Assembly (NCBI RefSeq): GCF_000272005.1
Contig: NZ_AKKU01000007.1
Location: 1 to 32,094, forward strand
DNA length: 32,094 nucleotides
DNA from: Alishewanella agri BL06
GTDB taxonomy: Bacteria; Pseudomonadota; Gammaproteobacteria; Enterobacterales; Alteromonadaceae
Direction of reading: 5' to 3'
The notes beneath the pieces were generated by a model. The model was not told the origin of the DNA. It saw nothing but the letters and a program-made list of their open reading frames with translations, and searched no databases. The translations under genes were made by a program, and so were the position numbers. This document shows positions 1 through 7,807 of the stretch, piece after piece (positions within the stretch are counted from its first letter, which is position 1; each line of letters starts with the position of its first letter).

Positions 1-210
1 TGAACAAGCGATAACGCAGTAGAAACGCCAGCCAAACGCTGCCCGGAGGGTTCGAGCTGGCGGCGCTTTGCTCTTTGTGGCCTGCATGGATGCAGGTCAG
101 GGGCGAGAGCAGGACGCGGTAGCTTCACTCGTCGTTTATTTAGAATAACTAAACCGCACTCCTCGTTTCGCGATCAAAGCGCCGCCAGTGCGAACAAAAT
201 CTAAGCAGCA
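1..210. repeat. Gene-free structured intergenic element, probable dispersed repeat
   Basis: No credible coding sequence lies in this stretch downstream of pyrF. It holds a perfect 14-bp inverted repeat, ctggcggcgctttg at 57-70 against caaagcgccgccag at 175-188. Nested between the arms are a near-palindrome cctgcatggatgcagg (about 80-95) and tttagaataactaaa (about 140-154). The layout, a long outer stem enclosing smaller stems beside a housekeeping operon, resembles short dispersed palindromic elements seen between genes in Alteromonadales. Only one copy is visible here, so repeat status is inferred. The element may continue past the left edge. It could also act as a terminator or RNA-stabilising structure for pyrF, which has no obvious U-tailed hairpin of its own. 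Confidence 0.45.
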
Positions 211-224
211 AACGTCAACACGCC

Positions 225-926
225 CTAGTGACGAAGTGAGTTAATAATTTGCGTCAACGCCGCCAAAGGATCCGCGGCCTGAGTAATTGGGCGCCCGATT
301 ACCATATAATCAACACCGGCATCACGTGCTGCAGCGGGTGTCATGACTCGGCGCTGATCATCTGCCACACTGTCTGCCAGCCTGATCCCAGGCGTCACCA
401 GCTGTAAAGCCGCGCCGAATTGCTGCTTCAACAATGCCGCTTCCTGAGCAGAACACACTACGCCATCCAGCCCGCACTTAGCGGTGAGGCCTGCGAGTTT
501 GATGACCTGCTCTGCAGGCGTCAAAGTTATGCCTAACTCCGTCAGATCACTTTGTTCCATACTGGTTAATACGGTTACTGCAATCAATTTGGGGGCCTTA
601 GCGCCAAAAGGTTGCAGCGCGTCTTTTGCAGCCAACATCATTCTACTACCACCGCTGGCGTGTACATTCACCATCCAGACTCCGAGTTCTGCTGAGGCTT
701 TAACGGCCTTGGCGACGGTATTGGGAATGTCGTGGAATTTTAAATCTAAAAAAACTTCAAACTGGCGCTGTTGCAGCTGTTGCACAAACTGTGGACCGAA
801 ATGGGTAAACATTTCTTTGCCAACTTTTAAGCGGCATAGCGTGGGATCGAGCTGACTCACCAGATTTAAGGCATCGGCCTGTTTATCAAAGTCTAACGCG
901 ACAATGACGGGCGAACTACAAGACAT
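225..926 (-). CDS. pyrF: Orotidine-5'-phosphate decarboxylase
   Basis: Cytosolic enzyme that decarboxylates OMP to UMP, the last step of de novo pyrimidine synthesis. The 233-residue TIM-barrel protein (E. coli PyrF is about 245) shows the catalytic signature [11 protein letters not shown], with D61, K63 and D66 as the charged network. D12 and K34 are the other expected active-site residues, and VTPGIR and GRPIT near the C-terminus form the phosphate-binding part. The ATG start is preceded by AAGGAAA at good spacing. It lies 17 nt downstream of lapB and is the last gene of lapA-lapB-pyrF, the same order as in E. coli. No yciH follows; the structured element at 1-210 does. Complete and confidently assigned. 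Confidence 0.97.
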   Translation of the reverse strand: MSCSSPVIVALDFDKQADALNLVSQLDPTLCRLKVGKEMFTHFGPQFVQQLQQRQFEVFLDLKFHDIPNTVAKAVKASAELGVWMVNVHASGGSRMMLAAKDALQPFGAKAPKLIAVTVLTSMEQSDLTELGITLTPAEQVIKLAGLTAKCGLDGVVCSAQEAALLKQQFGAALQLVTPGIRLADSVADDQRRVMTPAAARDAGVDYMVIGRPITQAADPLAALTQIINSLRH

Positions 927-943
927 GACATTTCCTTCAGGAG

Positions 944-2074
944 TTAACGGCCATCAATACCGGCAATAGGTTCAACACTCTCCCATTGCTGACAAGATGG
1001 ACAAAGCCAATAGGGTTGGCGGGTTTTAAAGCCACAACTGCGGCAACTATATAGCGCCTTACTATCAAGATAAGCATTAACCAGTCCCGCTACCGATTCC
1101 AGTACCTCGCCAGCCATGGCTGATTGTTGTTGCCGTAACTGCAAAAGCTTCTGAAACAACCGGATATTCGGTTGCTGTTGCAGTTTTTGCAGCAAATACT
1201 GCTCGGCCGCACTAAGCGATTGATGCTCGGCAAGCCAGTCAGTGAGTAATAAGCGGGCACTGATATTCTGATGTTTATCTGCCAGTTGCGCCAGTAACTG
1301 CTGCCACTGTTCTGGCTCCAGCTGACATTGACTGAGTAGTGGTAATAAATCGGCACTCCATTGCGGTTTCTGTTTCAAAATACTCATAATGGCGCCGTGC
1401 GCAGTGGCGGTATCCTGTTTGGCTAATGCCAGCTTTGCCAGCGCGAAGCGTGGTCTGATGGCTTGCGGGTAATCTTCAGCTAACTGACTCAGGCTGGCGA
1501 TGTCAGGCTGTTGTTCTAACTGCTGCACCTGCATATTCGCCAGCGCAATCCGTAATGAACGGGATTGCGTTTGCGCCACTGCCGGGCTTAATGCAACGGC
1601 CTTATGCATTTCATGGGTGGACAGAAAAATACTAAACAGCTGCTTTAATGCGCCTTCGCGCAATTGTTCATTTTCAGTTAGCGGTAACAGTAATTTTTCG
1701 GCGCGGTCAAATAAGCCGGCAGCGTAGTAATCTTTTGCCAGCTCAAACTGGATCTGCTGGGCTTTGACTTTAGGTAATTTTAGCTGGTGCAGCTTTTCGT
1801 GGATTTTTATCGCCTTATCCCAGTCACCTTTACGCCGGAATAAATTAGCCAGTGCCAGATAAGTATCAATAGTTGCGGCTTCAACGTCTAACAACTCTAA
1901 CAGCTGTTCGATGGCTTTGTCTTCTTGATCGGTGAGCAGGAAGTTTAAGCCGGAAGACAGATTGCGGGCAATGTCTGCCCTGCCCTTAAGTTCCTTAGTT
2001 TTAAGGCTATTTCTACCCATAAACCAGCCGTAAGCGGCGGCGACAGGAAGTAACAGAAATAGCAATTCAGGCAT
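944..2074 (-). CDS. lapB: LPS assembly protein B, TPR and rubredoxin-like
   Basis: Inner-membrane-anchored regulator of lipopolysaccharide synthesis (formerly YciM). In E. coli it works with FtsH and YejM/PbgA to control LpxC turnover. At 376 aa it is close to the family length (389). An N-terminal membrane anchor (residues 1-20, [17 protein letters not shown]) is followed by tandem TPR helices over most of the chain. The C-terminal rubredoxin-like metal site has C344-x2-C347 and C358-x2-C361. The ATG lies only 5 nt after the lapA stop and lacks a clear Shine-Dalgarno, so translational coupling to lapA is likely. The order lapA-lapB-pyrF is conserved. Function is assigned by family. Confidence 0.95.
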   Translation of the reverse strand: MPELLFLLLPVAAAYGWFMGRNSLKTKELKGRADIARNLSSGLNFLLTDQEDKAIEQLLELLDVEAATIDTYLALANLFRRKGDWDKAIKIHEKLHQLKLPKVKAQQIQFELAKDYYAAGLFDRAEKLLLPLTENEQLREGALKQLFSIFLSTHEMHKAVALSPAVAQTQSRSLRIALANMQVQQLEQQPDIASLSQLAEDYPQAIRPRFALAKLALAKQDTATAHGAIMSILKQKPQWSADLLPLLSQCQLEPEQWQQLLAQLADKHQNISARLLLTDWLAEHQSLSAAEQYLLQKLQQQPNIRLFQKLLQLRQQQSAMAGEVLESVAGLVNAYLDSKALYSCRSCGFKTRQPYWLCPSCQQWESVEPIAGIDGR

Positions 2075-2079
2075 AGGGT

Positions 2080-2325
2080 TTAGGCTTTATCAGCAGTATT
2101 ACGAAACCAGCCCCGGGTTTTACGTTGTAACGCAAACAATGCGCTAAAGATCAGGCCGAGCAGAATACCCGTGACCAGAAAAATCACGGCAACATCAATT
2201 ACCCGCAAATCAAGCTTAACTACCAGCAAGTTTAACTCGGTAAGTTGCTGATTAGTGGAGCCGAGTAAAAAGCCGAGTAATGCTACAAGAAGAATAAATA
2301 CAACAAAAACCAATCTACGCAACAC
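2080..2325 (-). CDS. lapA: LPS assembly protein A (DUF1049 membrane protein)
   Basis: Small 81-residue inner-membrane protein of the LapA (formerly YciS, DUF1049) family, which acts with LapB in coordinating LPS assembly. Two hydrophobic segments are evident, about residues 3-23 and 45-67, separated by a short loop with the family-typical GSTNQQ stretch. A basic C-terminal tail (RKTRGWFRN) should face the cytoplasm. The start codon is GTG at 2325, supported by GGAG four bases upstream; no better in-frame ATG exists. It sits 38 nt after ihfB and 5 nt before lapB, consistent with an ihfB-lapA-lapB-pyrF transcript. Confidence 0.92.
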   Translation of the reverse strand: MLRRLVFVVFILLVALLGFLLGSTNQQLTELNLLVVKLDLRVIDVAVIFLVTGILLGLIFSALFALQRKTRGWFRNTADKA

Positions 2326-2363
2326 TCAGCTCCGTTAAGTTTGCAGTTAAAAGGCAATGCTTA

Positions 2364-2648
2364 TCAGGTGTTATCTTTTACCCGATCCCGCAGCTCTTTA
2401 CCTGGCTTAAAGTGCGGTACATATTTACCGTCCAATTCCACTTTGTCGCCGGTTTTTGGATTACGGCCAACGCGTGGTGCACGATAATGCAGTGAGAAAC
2501 TACCAAAACCCCGGATTTCAATACGTTCACTGGAAGCCAGCGATTGTGCCATTTGCTCCAGAATTTCTTTTACGGAAGCTTCAACATCTTTGACCTGAAT
2601 ATGGGGGAAACTGGTGGCAAGTTTTTCTATTAATTCAGATTTGGTCAT
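2364..2648 (-). CDS. ihfB: Integration host factor beta subunit
   Basis: Beta subunit of the heterodimeric DNA-bending protein IHF. It acts in nucleoid architecture, transcription at sigma-54 and other promoters, and site-specific recombination. The 94-aa product begins [10 protein letters not shown] and contains the HU/IHF arm motif [10 protein letters not shown] with the intercalating proline P64, and the usual RGFGSF turn. I chose the ATG at 2648 over an in-frame start 14 codons upstream because it matches the family N-terminus and has a strong GGAGGG five bases before it. The upstream extension would run through the hairpins at 2664-2702. It follows rpsA, the conserved gammaproteobacterial order. 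Confidence 0.97.
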   Translation of the reverse strand: MTKSELIEKLATSFPHIQVKDVEASVKEILEQMAQSLASSERIEIRGFGSFSLHYRAPRVGRNPKTGDKVELDGKYVPHFKPGKELRDRVKDNT

Positions 2649-2663
2649 AGACCCTCCGGCATA

Positions 2664-2702
2664 CCTGCTTAAGGAGAAAGCAGGAGGCACAGGCCCCCTG
2701 CT
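2664..2702 (-). promoter_or_regulatory. Two mutually exclusive hairpins between rpsA and ihfB
   Basis: Read on the minus strand, AGCAGGGGGC (2702-2693) can pair with GCCTCCTGCT (2688-2679), a 10-bp stem with one G-U pair and a 4-nt loop. The same middle segment, as CCTGCTT (2684-2678), can instead pair with AAGCAGG (2670-2664) across a 7-nt loop. The two hairpins cannot coexist, and the second ends about 15 nt before the ihfB start. The first stem lies just after the rpsA stop but has no U-tract. It may be a leaky terminator, an RNA-processing or stability element, or a switch on ihfB translation. The pairing is seen; the function is inferred. Confidence 0.5.
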
Positions 2703-2713
2703 TCACTGGCATT

Positions 2714-4393
2714 TTAGTCCTGCTTTTGAGCAGCTTTAAATGCTTCAGCCATAGCGTTCACACCAAAGTCAGCATCTTGTTGCTTGCTGTTGATGGTATC
2801 CATAGCTTCTTTTTCTTCAGCTTCAAACTTGGCTTTGATAGACAGGCTGATTACGCGGTTCTTACGATCCACGCCCATCAGACGGGCTTCAATGGCTTCG
2901 CCAACTTTCAGCGCTGTAGTAGCGTCTTCAACGCGATCACGTGAAATATCAGACACGCGAACGTAACCTTCAACGCCACCTTCTAACATCACAGTAGCGC
3001 CTTTAGCGTCAACGGCTGAAACTTCACCTTTAACGATAGCACCTTTTTTGTTGTCAGCAAGGTAATCATTGAACGGATCTTCATCCAGTTGCTTGATACC
3101 TAAAGAGATACGCTCACGCTCTGGGTCAACTTGCAGTACAACAGCGTGTACTTCGTCGCCTTTCTTGAATTCACGTACTGCATCTTCGCCGGTAGAGTTC
3201 CAGCTGATGTCAGATAAGTGAACCAGACCGTCGATGCCGCCGTCCAGACCAATGAAGATACCGAAGTCAGTGATAGACTTGATCTTACCGCTTACGCGAT
3301 CGCCCTTGTTAAAGCCCTTAGCGAACTCTTCCCATGGGTTAGCTTTACACTGTTTCAGGCCTAAAGAAATACGACGACGTTCTTCGTCGATTTCCAGAAC
3401 CATAACTTCCACAGCATCACCCAGGTTAACAACCTTAGATGGGTGGATGTTCTTGTTGGTCCAGTCCATTTCAGACACGTGAACTAAGCCTTCTACGCCT
3501 TCTTCGATTTCTACGAAGCAGCCGTAATCAGTCAGGTTAGTGACGCGACCAGAAATTTTCGCACCTTCTGGGTAACGTGAAGCGATAGCTGCCCACGGAT
3601 CTTCGCCCATTTGCTTCAGGCCTAAAGATACGCGCTGCTTCTCGCGGTCGAATTTCAGTACTTTTACTGGAATTTCGTCGCCAACATTAACGATTTCGCT
3701 TGGGTGCTTAACGCGCTTCCACGCCATATCAGTGATATGCAGTAAGCCGTCTACGCCACCTAAGTCTACGAAAGCACCGTAGTCAGTCAGGTTCTTAACG
3801 ATACCCTTAACTTCCATGCCTTCTTCTAAGTTTTCTAACAGCTGGTCACGTTCCTGGCTGCTTTCAGATTCGATCACGGCACGACGTGATACCACCACGT
3901 TGTTACGCTTCTGATCCAGCTTGATAACTTTGAATTCCAGCTCTTTGTTTTCTAAGTGCAGGGTGTCGCGTACCGGACGTACGTCAACTAATGAACCAGG
4001 CAGGAAAGCACGGATACCATCAACTTCAACTGTGAAGCCACCTTTAACTTTACCAGTGATAACACCGATAACGGTTTCTTTATCTTCGCAAGCTTTTTCC
4101 AGGCGAACCCAGGCCTCATGGCGCTTAGCTTTTTCACGAGATAATAAGGTTTCGCCGAAACCATCTTCGATAGCGTCTAAGGCTACGTCGATGATGTCAC
4201 CCACGCTAACTTCGATTTCGCCGCTCAGAGATTTGAACTGCTCAACCGGGATGGCGGCTTCTGACTTCAGACCAGCGTCAACCATGACGACGTCTTTCAG
4301 AACAGCAACAACAGTACCTTTAACGATGGCACCTGGGCGGGTTTCGATGGCTTTGAGGCTTTCCTCAAATAATAAAGCAAAATTTTCAGTCAT
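2714..4393 (-). CDS. rpsA: 30S ribosomal protein S1
   Basis: Largest 30S protein. It binds mRNA leaders and lets the ribosome start on weak or structured Shine-Dalgarno regions. The 559-aa product matches the E. coli length (557) and shows six S1 (OB-fold) repeats, with recurrent signatures [37 protein letters not shown] and [19 protein letters not shown] in the middle four. The first two degenerate repeats form the ribosome-binding part. I chose the ATG at 4393 ([13 protein letters not shown]), as in E. coli, over an in-frame start nine codons upstream. There is no proper Shine-Dalgarno before it, a known hallmark of rpsA. Upstream is cmk, downstream ihfB. Confidence 0.98.
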   Translation of the reverse strand: MTENFALLFEESLKAIETRPGAIVKGTVVAVLKDVVMVDAGLKSEAAIPVEQFKSLSGEIEVSVGDIIDVALDAIEDGFGETLLSREKAKRHEAWVRLEKACEDKETVIGVITGKVKGGFTVEVDGIRAFLPGSLVDVRPVRDTLHLENKELEFKVIKLDQKRNNVVVSRRAVIESESSQERDQLLENLEEGMEVKGIVKNLTDYGAFVDLGGVDGLLHITDMAWKRVKHPSEIVNVGDEIPVKVLKFDREKQRVSLGLKQMGEDPWAAIASRYPEGAKISGRVTNLTDYGCFVEIEEGVEGLVHVSEMDWTNKNIHPSKVVNLGDAVEVMVLEIDEERRRISLGLKQCKANPWEEFAKGFNKGDRVSGKIKSITDFGIFIGLDGGIDGLVHLSDISWNSTGEDAVREFKKGDEVHAVVLQVDPERERISLGIKQLDEDPFNDYLADNKKGAIVKGEVSAVDAKGATVMLEGGVEGYVRVSDISRDRVEDATTALKVGEAIEARLMGVDRKNRVISLSIKAKFEAEEKEAMDTINSKQQDADFGVNAMAEAFKAAQKQD

Positions 4394-4492
4394 AGTCACT
4401 TTTTCAGTTAAGTGCTCCACTTCACATCTTGTGTTATGGGGTTGCTAAATTTACCAGTAAGCGTCCGTGTTACTGGCTGTCCAACATGCAGC
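4394..4492 (-). promoter_or_regulatory. rpsA leader with GGA hairpins, S1 autoregulation site
   Basis: The cmk-rpsA gap folds on the minus strand into hairpins displaying GGA. One is CCAGTAA/TTACTGG (4476-4470 with 4460-4454), whose 9-nt loop is CACGGACGC. A second, AAGTG-GAG-CACTT (4422-4410), ends 16 nt before the start codon, with GGA at the stem-loop junction. A weaker 4-bp stem (GCTG/CAGC, 4492-4476) also encloses GGA and would compete at one base with the first. Known gammaproteobacterial rpsA initiation regions lack a Shine-Dalgarno and use such GGA-loop hairpins separated by AU-rich single strands, with free S1 repressing its own translation. The match of layout is good; autoregulation here is inferred. 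Confidence 0.72.
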
Positions 4493-4503
4493 TTTGGCCT
4501 GGT

Positions 4504-5196
4504 TCACGGGTTGTGCACGGGCAATTTGCCTTGCACCACCTGCAGTACCTCTTGCAGCACTTGTTCAATGGTTTTACCGGTCGAATCCAGCATATAGGCA
4601 TCCGCCGCCGGTTTTAGCGGTGCCGTAGCGCGATTGGTATCCCGATCGTCGCGGGCCTGGATTTCGCTTAAAAGGTCGCCGATGTTAACATCAAAACCCT
4701 TTTGTTTCAACTCCAAAAAGCGCCGATTGGCGCGCTCTTGCGCGGTGGCGGTTAAAAAGATTTTAACTTCTGCCTGCGGGAATACAACCGTTCCCATATC
4801 GCGACCATCTGCGACCAGGCCTGGCTGTTCAGCAAAGGCGCGCTGACGGCGTAACAAGGCTTCGCGCACCGTCGGTAACGCAGCAATTTTTGATGCCATT
4901 TCAGCCACTTCCTGCGTACGGATACTGTGGCTAACATTTTCGCCTTCCAGAATAACCAGCGTGTTACCGGCTTCGTCACTGGTAAACTGCACATCTAAAT
5001 GTGCTGCCAATGGTTGTAGTGCGGCTTCGTCGGCAGCATCGATTTGATGATGCATTGCTGCCAGCGCCAGAACCCGATAAATGGCGCCACTGTCGAGTAA
5101 CTGCCAACCCAGCTGCTGTGCAACTAAGCGGCTGATCGTGCCTTTACCCGCGCCACCTGGGCCATCTATGGTAATAACTGGTGCATTAAGTGGCAT
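4504..5196 (-). CDS. cmk: Cytidylate kinase
   Basis: Phosphorylates CMP and dCMP with ATP, recycling cytidine nucleotides from RNA and phospholipid turnover. The 230-residue protein starts with the P-loop [10 protein letters not shown] (residues 11-20), followed by LLDSGAIYR of the NMP-binding domain and [11 protein letters not shown]. The LID arginines lie in ERANRR and ARDDRDTNR. The ATG is preceded by a strong AGGGGG element. The gene lies 110 nt upstream of rpsA, the conserved cmk-rpsA arrangement. It is separated from aroA by a terminator and apparently has its own promoter, so it probably opens the cmk-rpsA-ihfB unit. Confidence 0.97.
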   Translation of the reverse strand: MPLNAPVITIDGPGGAGKGTISRLVAQQLGWQLLDSGAIYRVLALAAMHHQIDAADEAALQPLAAHLDVQFTSDEAGNTLVILEGENVSHSIRTQEVAEMASKIAALPTVREALLRRQRAFAEQPGLVADGRDMGTVVFPQAEVKIFLTATAQERANRRFLELKQKGFDVNIGDLLSEIQARDDRDTNRATAPLKPAADAYMLDSTGKTIEQVLQEVLQVVQGKLPVHNP

Positions 5197-5240
5197 CCTA
5201 CCCCCTGAAAACAGATTAATCGGTAATGAAAACGGCGCAC

Positions 5241-5269
5241 ATTATACAGCTTTTTATGACAAAAGCTGT
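5241..5269 (-). promoter_or_regulatory. Likely cmk-rpsA promoter with overlapping inverted repeat
   Basis: A perfect -10 hexamer TATAAT (5246-5241) lies about 45 nt upstream of cmk on the minus strand, followed by a GC-rich discriminator GTGCGCC. Such discriminators are typical of growth-rate and ppGpp-controlled ribosomal protein promoters. A convincing -35 is lacking at 16-18 nt. Instead, a perfect 9-bp inverted repeat ACAGCTTTT-N6-AAAAGCTGT spans 5246-5269, filling the spacer and -35 region and touching the -10. A regulator that binds there could also compensate for the missing -35. The -10 and repeat are seen; regulator binding is inferred. Confidence 0.55.
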
Positions 5270-5283
5270 GTTTAACTGCGTTG

Positions 5284-5321
5284 ATTAAACAGAAAACGCG
5301 TAGCCAGTTTGATTACGCGTT
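5284..5321 (-). terminator. Intrinsic terminator after aroA
   Basis: On the minus strand AACGCGTA (5321-5314) pairs perfectly with TACGCGTT (5302-5295) across an 11-nt loop and is followed by TTCTGTTTAA. It starts about 22 nt after the aroA stop, so it should end the serC-aroA transcript and separate it from cmk. Confidence 0.65.
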
Positions 5322-5342
5322 CTTGACGGGCCGGGCTAAGCG

Positions 5343-6623
5343 CTATTGGCTAAGCCGTTGAAACACATCAAAATATTGCGGAAAGGTTTTCGCGGTACAA
5401 TCCGGATCTTCAATGGTGACCGGCGTATCACTTAACGCGACCAGAGAGAAACACATCGCCATCCGATGGTCATTATAGGTGGCAATGCTGGCATGCTTTA
5501 GCTGTGTCGGTGGCGTGATTTTCAGATAATCTTCGCCTTCTTCTACCTCAGCCCCCACTTTTCTTAGCTCTGTTGCCATCGCTGCCAACCGATCGGTTTC
5601 TTTAACCCGCCAGTTATAAACATTGCGGATCACCGTCGGACCTTTGGCAAACAACGCCGTGGTGGCAATAGTCATCGCAGCATCCGGAATGGCGTTATAA
5701 TCACGGTCAATGCCGGTTAATTGGTTACGAGTAACGGCGATATAGTTACTGGCCCATTCCACTGTGGCGCCCATCGCCGCCAGCGCATCGGCAAAGTGAA
5801 TATCGCCCTGCACCGCATCTTTACCAATGCCGGTAACTTTAATGGTACCACCTTTAATCGCCGCGGCGGCCAAAAAGTAGGACGCCGATGACGCATCGCC
5901 CTCAACCAGCCAGTGGCCCGGCGAGCGGTAATGCTGGTTACCCGTTACCAGGAAGCGCTGATATTGCTGATTTTCAACCGTGACGCCAAAGCGTGCCATC
6001 AGAGCCAGCGTGATATCAATATAGGGTTTAGAAACCAGCTCACCGTCAATCAGGATCTCGCTATCGCCGTTCAGCAGTGGCGCCACCATCAGCACCGCCG
6101 TTAAAAACTGACTGGAGATACTGCCATCAATCCGTATTGTACCGGTGCTAAGGGGTTTACCCTGGATCCGCAGTGGCGGAAAACCGTCCTGCTCCAGATA
6201 CTGAATATCGGCATCAAGTTGGCGCAGTGCGTCGACCAGATGGCCGATAGGCCGCTCATACATCCGAGGTTCGCCGGTTAGCGTCACATCAACATTAGAC
6301 GCAGCCAAAGCCGCCGTTAACGGCCGCATCGCGGTGCCGGCGTTACCCAAAAATAACGTTAGCGCATGCGGATGATGAAATAAGCCGCCGAGACCCTGTA
6401 CTTCGCATTCGGTACGACAAGCTGATAACTTATAACTGATGCCGAGCGCCGTTAAGGCATTCAGCATATGCTTAACATCATCGCTGTCGAGCAAGTTAGT
6501 GATGCGGGTCGTGCCTTCGGCCAGTGCCGCTAACAGCAGAACCCGGTTAGAGATACTTTTCGAGCCGGGTAAATGCACTTCACCGGCTACTTTCGAGATA
6601 GGTTGCAGAGTTAGGGTTTTCAT
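5343..6623 (-). CDS. aroA: 3-phosphoshikimate 1-carboxyvinyltransferase (EPSP synthase)
   Basis: Transfers enolpyruvyl from PEP to shikimate-3-phosphate in the shikimate pathway, leading to chorismate and the aromatic amino acids. The 426-aa protein (E. coli 427) has the N-terminal [10 protein letters not shown] with K22. The PEP-site motif GNAGTAMRP covers residues 93-101, with G96 and P101 in the class I, glyphosate-sensitive form. It also has the catalytic region IPDAAMT and the conserved KETDRL. The ATG overlaps the serC stop as ATGA, indicating translational coupling in a serC-aroA operon, as in enterobacteria. The pheA-hisC-tyrA genes that pseudomonads place between serC and aroA are absent. 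Confidence 0.98.
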   Translation of the reverse strand: MKTLTLQPISKVAGEVHLPGSKSISNRVLLLAALAEGTTRITNLLDSDDVKHMLNALTALGISYKLSACRTECEVQGLGGLFHHPHALTLFLGNAGTAMRPLTAALAASNVDVTLTGEPRMYERPIGHLVDALRQLDADIQYLEQDGFPPLRIQGKPLSTGTIRIDGSISSQFLTAVLMVAPLLNGDSEILIDGELVSKPYIDITLALMARFGVTVENQQYQRFLVTGNQHYRSPGHWLVEGDASSASYFLAAAAIKGGTIKVTGIGKDAVQGDIHFADALAAMGATVEWASNYIAVTRNQLTGIDRDYNAIPDAAMTIATTALFAKGPTVIRNVYNWRVKETDRLAAMATELRKVGAEVEEGEDYLKITPPTQLKHASIATYNDHRMAMCFSLVALSDTPVTIEDPDCTAKTFPQYFDVFQRLSQ

Positions 6624-7702
6624 CCGTGCACCCTCTCAAACTCCTGCATAAAGCTGACCAGCGTCTGTACGCCCGCCAGCGGCATTGCATTATAAATACT
6701 GGCGCGCATACCGCCGACCATACGGTGCCCCTTTAACGCCAGCAATCCATGTTGCTCGGCTTCGGTTACGAACAGATCGTTTAAGCGCTCATCGGCCAGG
6801 AAAAACGGCACATTCATCCAGGAACGGTATACCGTATCAACATCGTTGCGGTAAAAATCACTTTTATCGATAAACTGATACAGCGTCTGGGCTTTTTGTT
6901 GATTTAACTTAGCCATCGCCGCCACACCGCCCTGAGCTTTTAACCATTTAAACACTAAACCGGCCAGATACCAGGCATAGGTTGGTGGCGTGTTAAACAT
7001 GCTGTCATTTTCAGCGGCCAGGCGGTAATCCAACACCGCCGGAATGGCGCTGTTGGGCGCCGGCAACAAATCTTCGCGGACTATGGCCACGGTCAAGCCT
7101 GAGGGGCCGATATTCTTCTGCGCGCCGGCATAGATCACGCCGTAGCGGCTGACATCCAGTGGCCGTGATAAAATCGTCGAGGACAGATCCGCAACTAACG
7201 GCACTGTGGTTTGAGGTAAGGTCGAAAACTCGAGGCCATCGACGGTTTCGTTCGGGCAAAAGTGCGCATAGGCCGCAGCTGAGTTAATTTGCCAGTCTGC
7301 TGGGCTTAGCAAACTGCGGTTGCCATCGGCGTTCTTTACGCGGATATCCTGCGCTTTAATCTGGCCAAACTTATTCCCTTCTTCAACCGCTGCAGATGAC
7401 CAGGCACCAGAGATAAAATAGTCGGCACTTTGACCGCTCTTTAATAAATTAAGCGGCACGGCAGAAAACTGGCCTCGGCCACCACCGTGCATAAACAAGA
7501 CCTTGTAGTTGGCGGGGATGGCCAGTAAATCGCGCAGGTCTTGTTCCGCGTCAGCGGCAACTTTAATAAAAGGCTTACTGCGATGGCTCAGCTCCATTAC
7601 TGAGCAGCCCTGGCCTTGCCAGTTCACAAATTCCTGCTGGGCTTGTGCCATTACTTCAACAGGCAGCATCGCCGGGCCAGCGCAAAAATTATAGGTTGTC
7701 AT
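6620..7702 (-). CDS. serC: Phosphoserine aminotransferase
   Basis: PLP enzyme converting 3-phosphohydroxypyruvate to phosphoserine, and the matching hydroxy-threonine step of pyridoxal phosphate synthesis. The 360 residues match the family (E. coli 362). FCAGPAMLP near the N-terminus, the cofactor phosphate motif GGGRGQF (73-79), and the Schiff-base lysine K196 in [13 protein letters not shown] are all present. The ATG at 7702 has only a weak GAG-type ribosome site. Its last bases overlap the aroA start. Upstream is the gyrA terminator, so serC-aroA needs its own promoter in the short gap at about 7703-7766; I could not pick out a convincing one. Confidence 0.97.
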   Translation of the reverse strand: MTTYNFCAGPAMLPVEVMAQAQQEFVNWQGQGCSVMELSHRSKPFIKVAADAEQDLRDLLAIPANYKVLFMHGGGRGQFSAVPLNLLKSGQSADYFISGAWSSAAVEEGNKFGQIKAQDIRVKNADGNRSLLSPADWQINSAAAYAHFCPNETVDGLEFSTLPQTTVPLVADLSSTILSRPLDVSRYGVIYAGAQKNIGPSGLTVAIVREDLLPAPNSAIPAVLDYRLAAENDSMFNTPPTYAWYLAGLVFKWLKAQGGVAAMAKLNQQKAQTLYQFIDKSDFYRNDVDTVYRSWMNVPFFLADERLNDLFVTEAEQHGLLALKGHRMVGGMRASIYNAMPLAGVQTLVSFMQEFERVHG

Positions 7703-7766
7703 GGTTAGATCTCACTTTCGTTGCGTAATTTAAAACTGGCCTTAGTTGTTCTTTCTTGTTCTGCCT

Positions 7767-7798
7767 AAAAGAAAACGAGCGCCAAAGCGCCCGTTTTC
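7767..7798 (-). terminator. Intrinsic terminator after gyrA
   Basis: On the minus strand GAAAACGGGCGC (7798-7787) pairs with GCGCTCGTTTTC (7782-7771) around the 4-nt loop TTTG, with one G-U pair. It is followed by TTTTAGG. It starts 10 nt after the gyrA stop codon. Confidence 0.85.
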
Positions 7799-7807
7799 TA
7801 AACAGTA

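Noticed and set aside
2364..2690. Longer ihfB reading frame starting 14 codons upstream
   Set aside because: The extension is not family-like and crosses the intergenic hairpins; the ATG at 2648 has a strong ribosome site and matches IHF beta.
3921..4448. 175-codon open frame antisense to rpsA
   Set aside because: It mirrors the S1 coding sequence, has no recognisable domain, is rich in T/S/P as expected from an antisense shadow, and runs into the rpsA leader.
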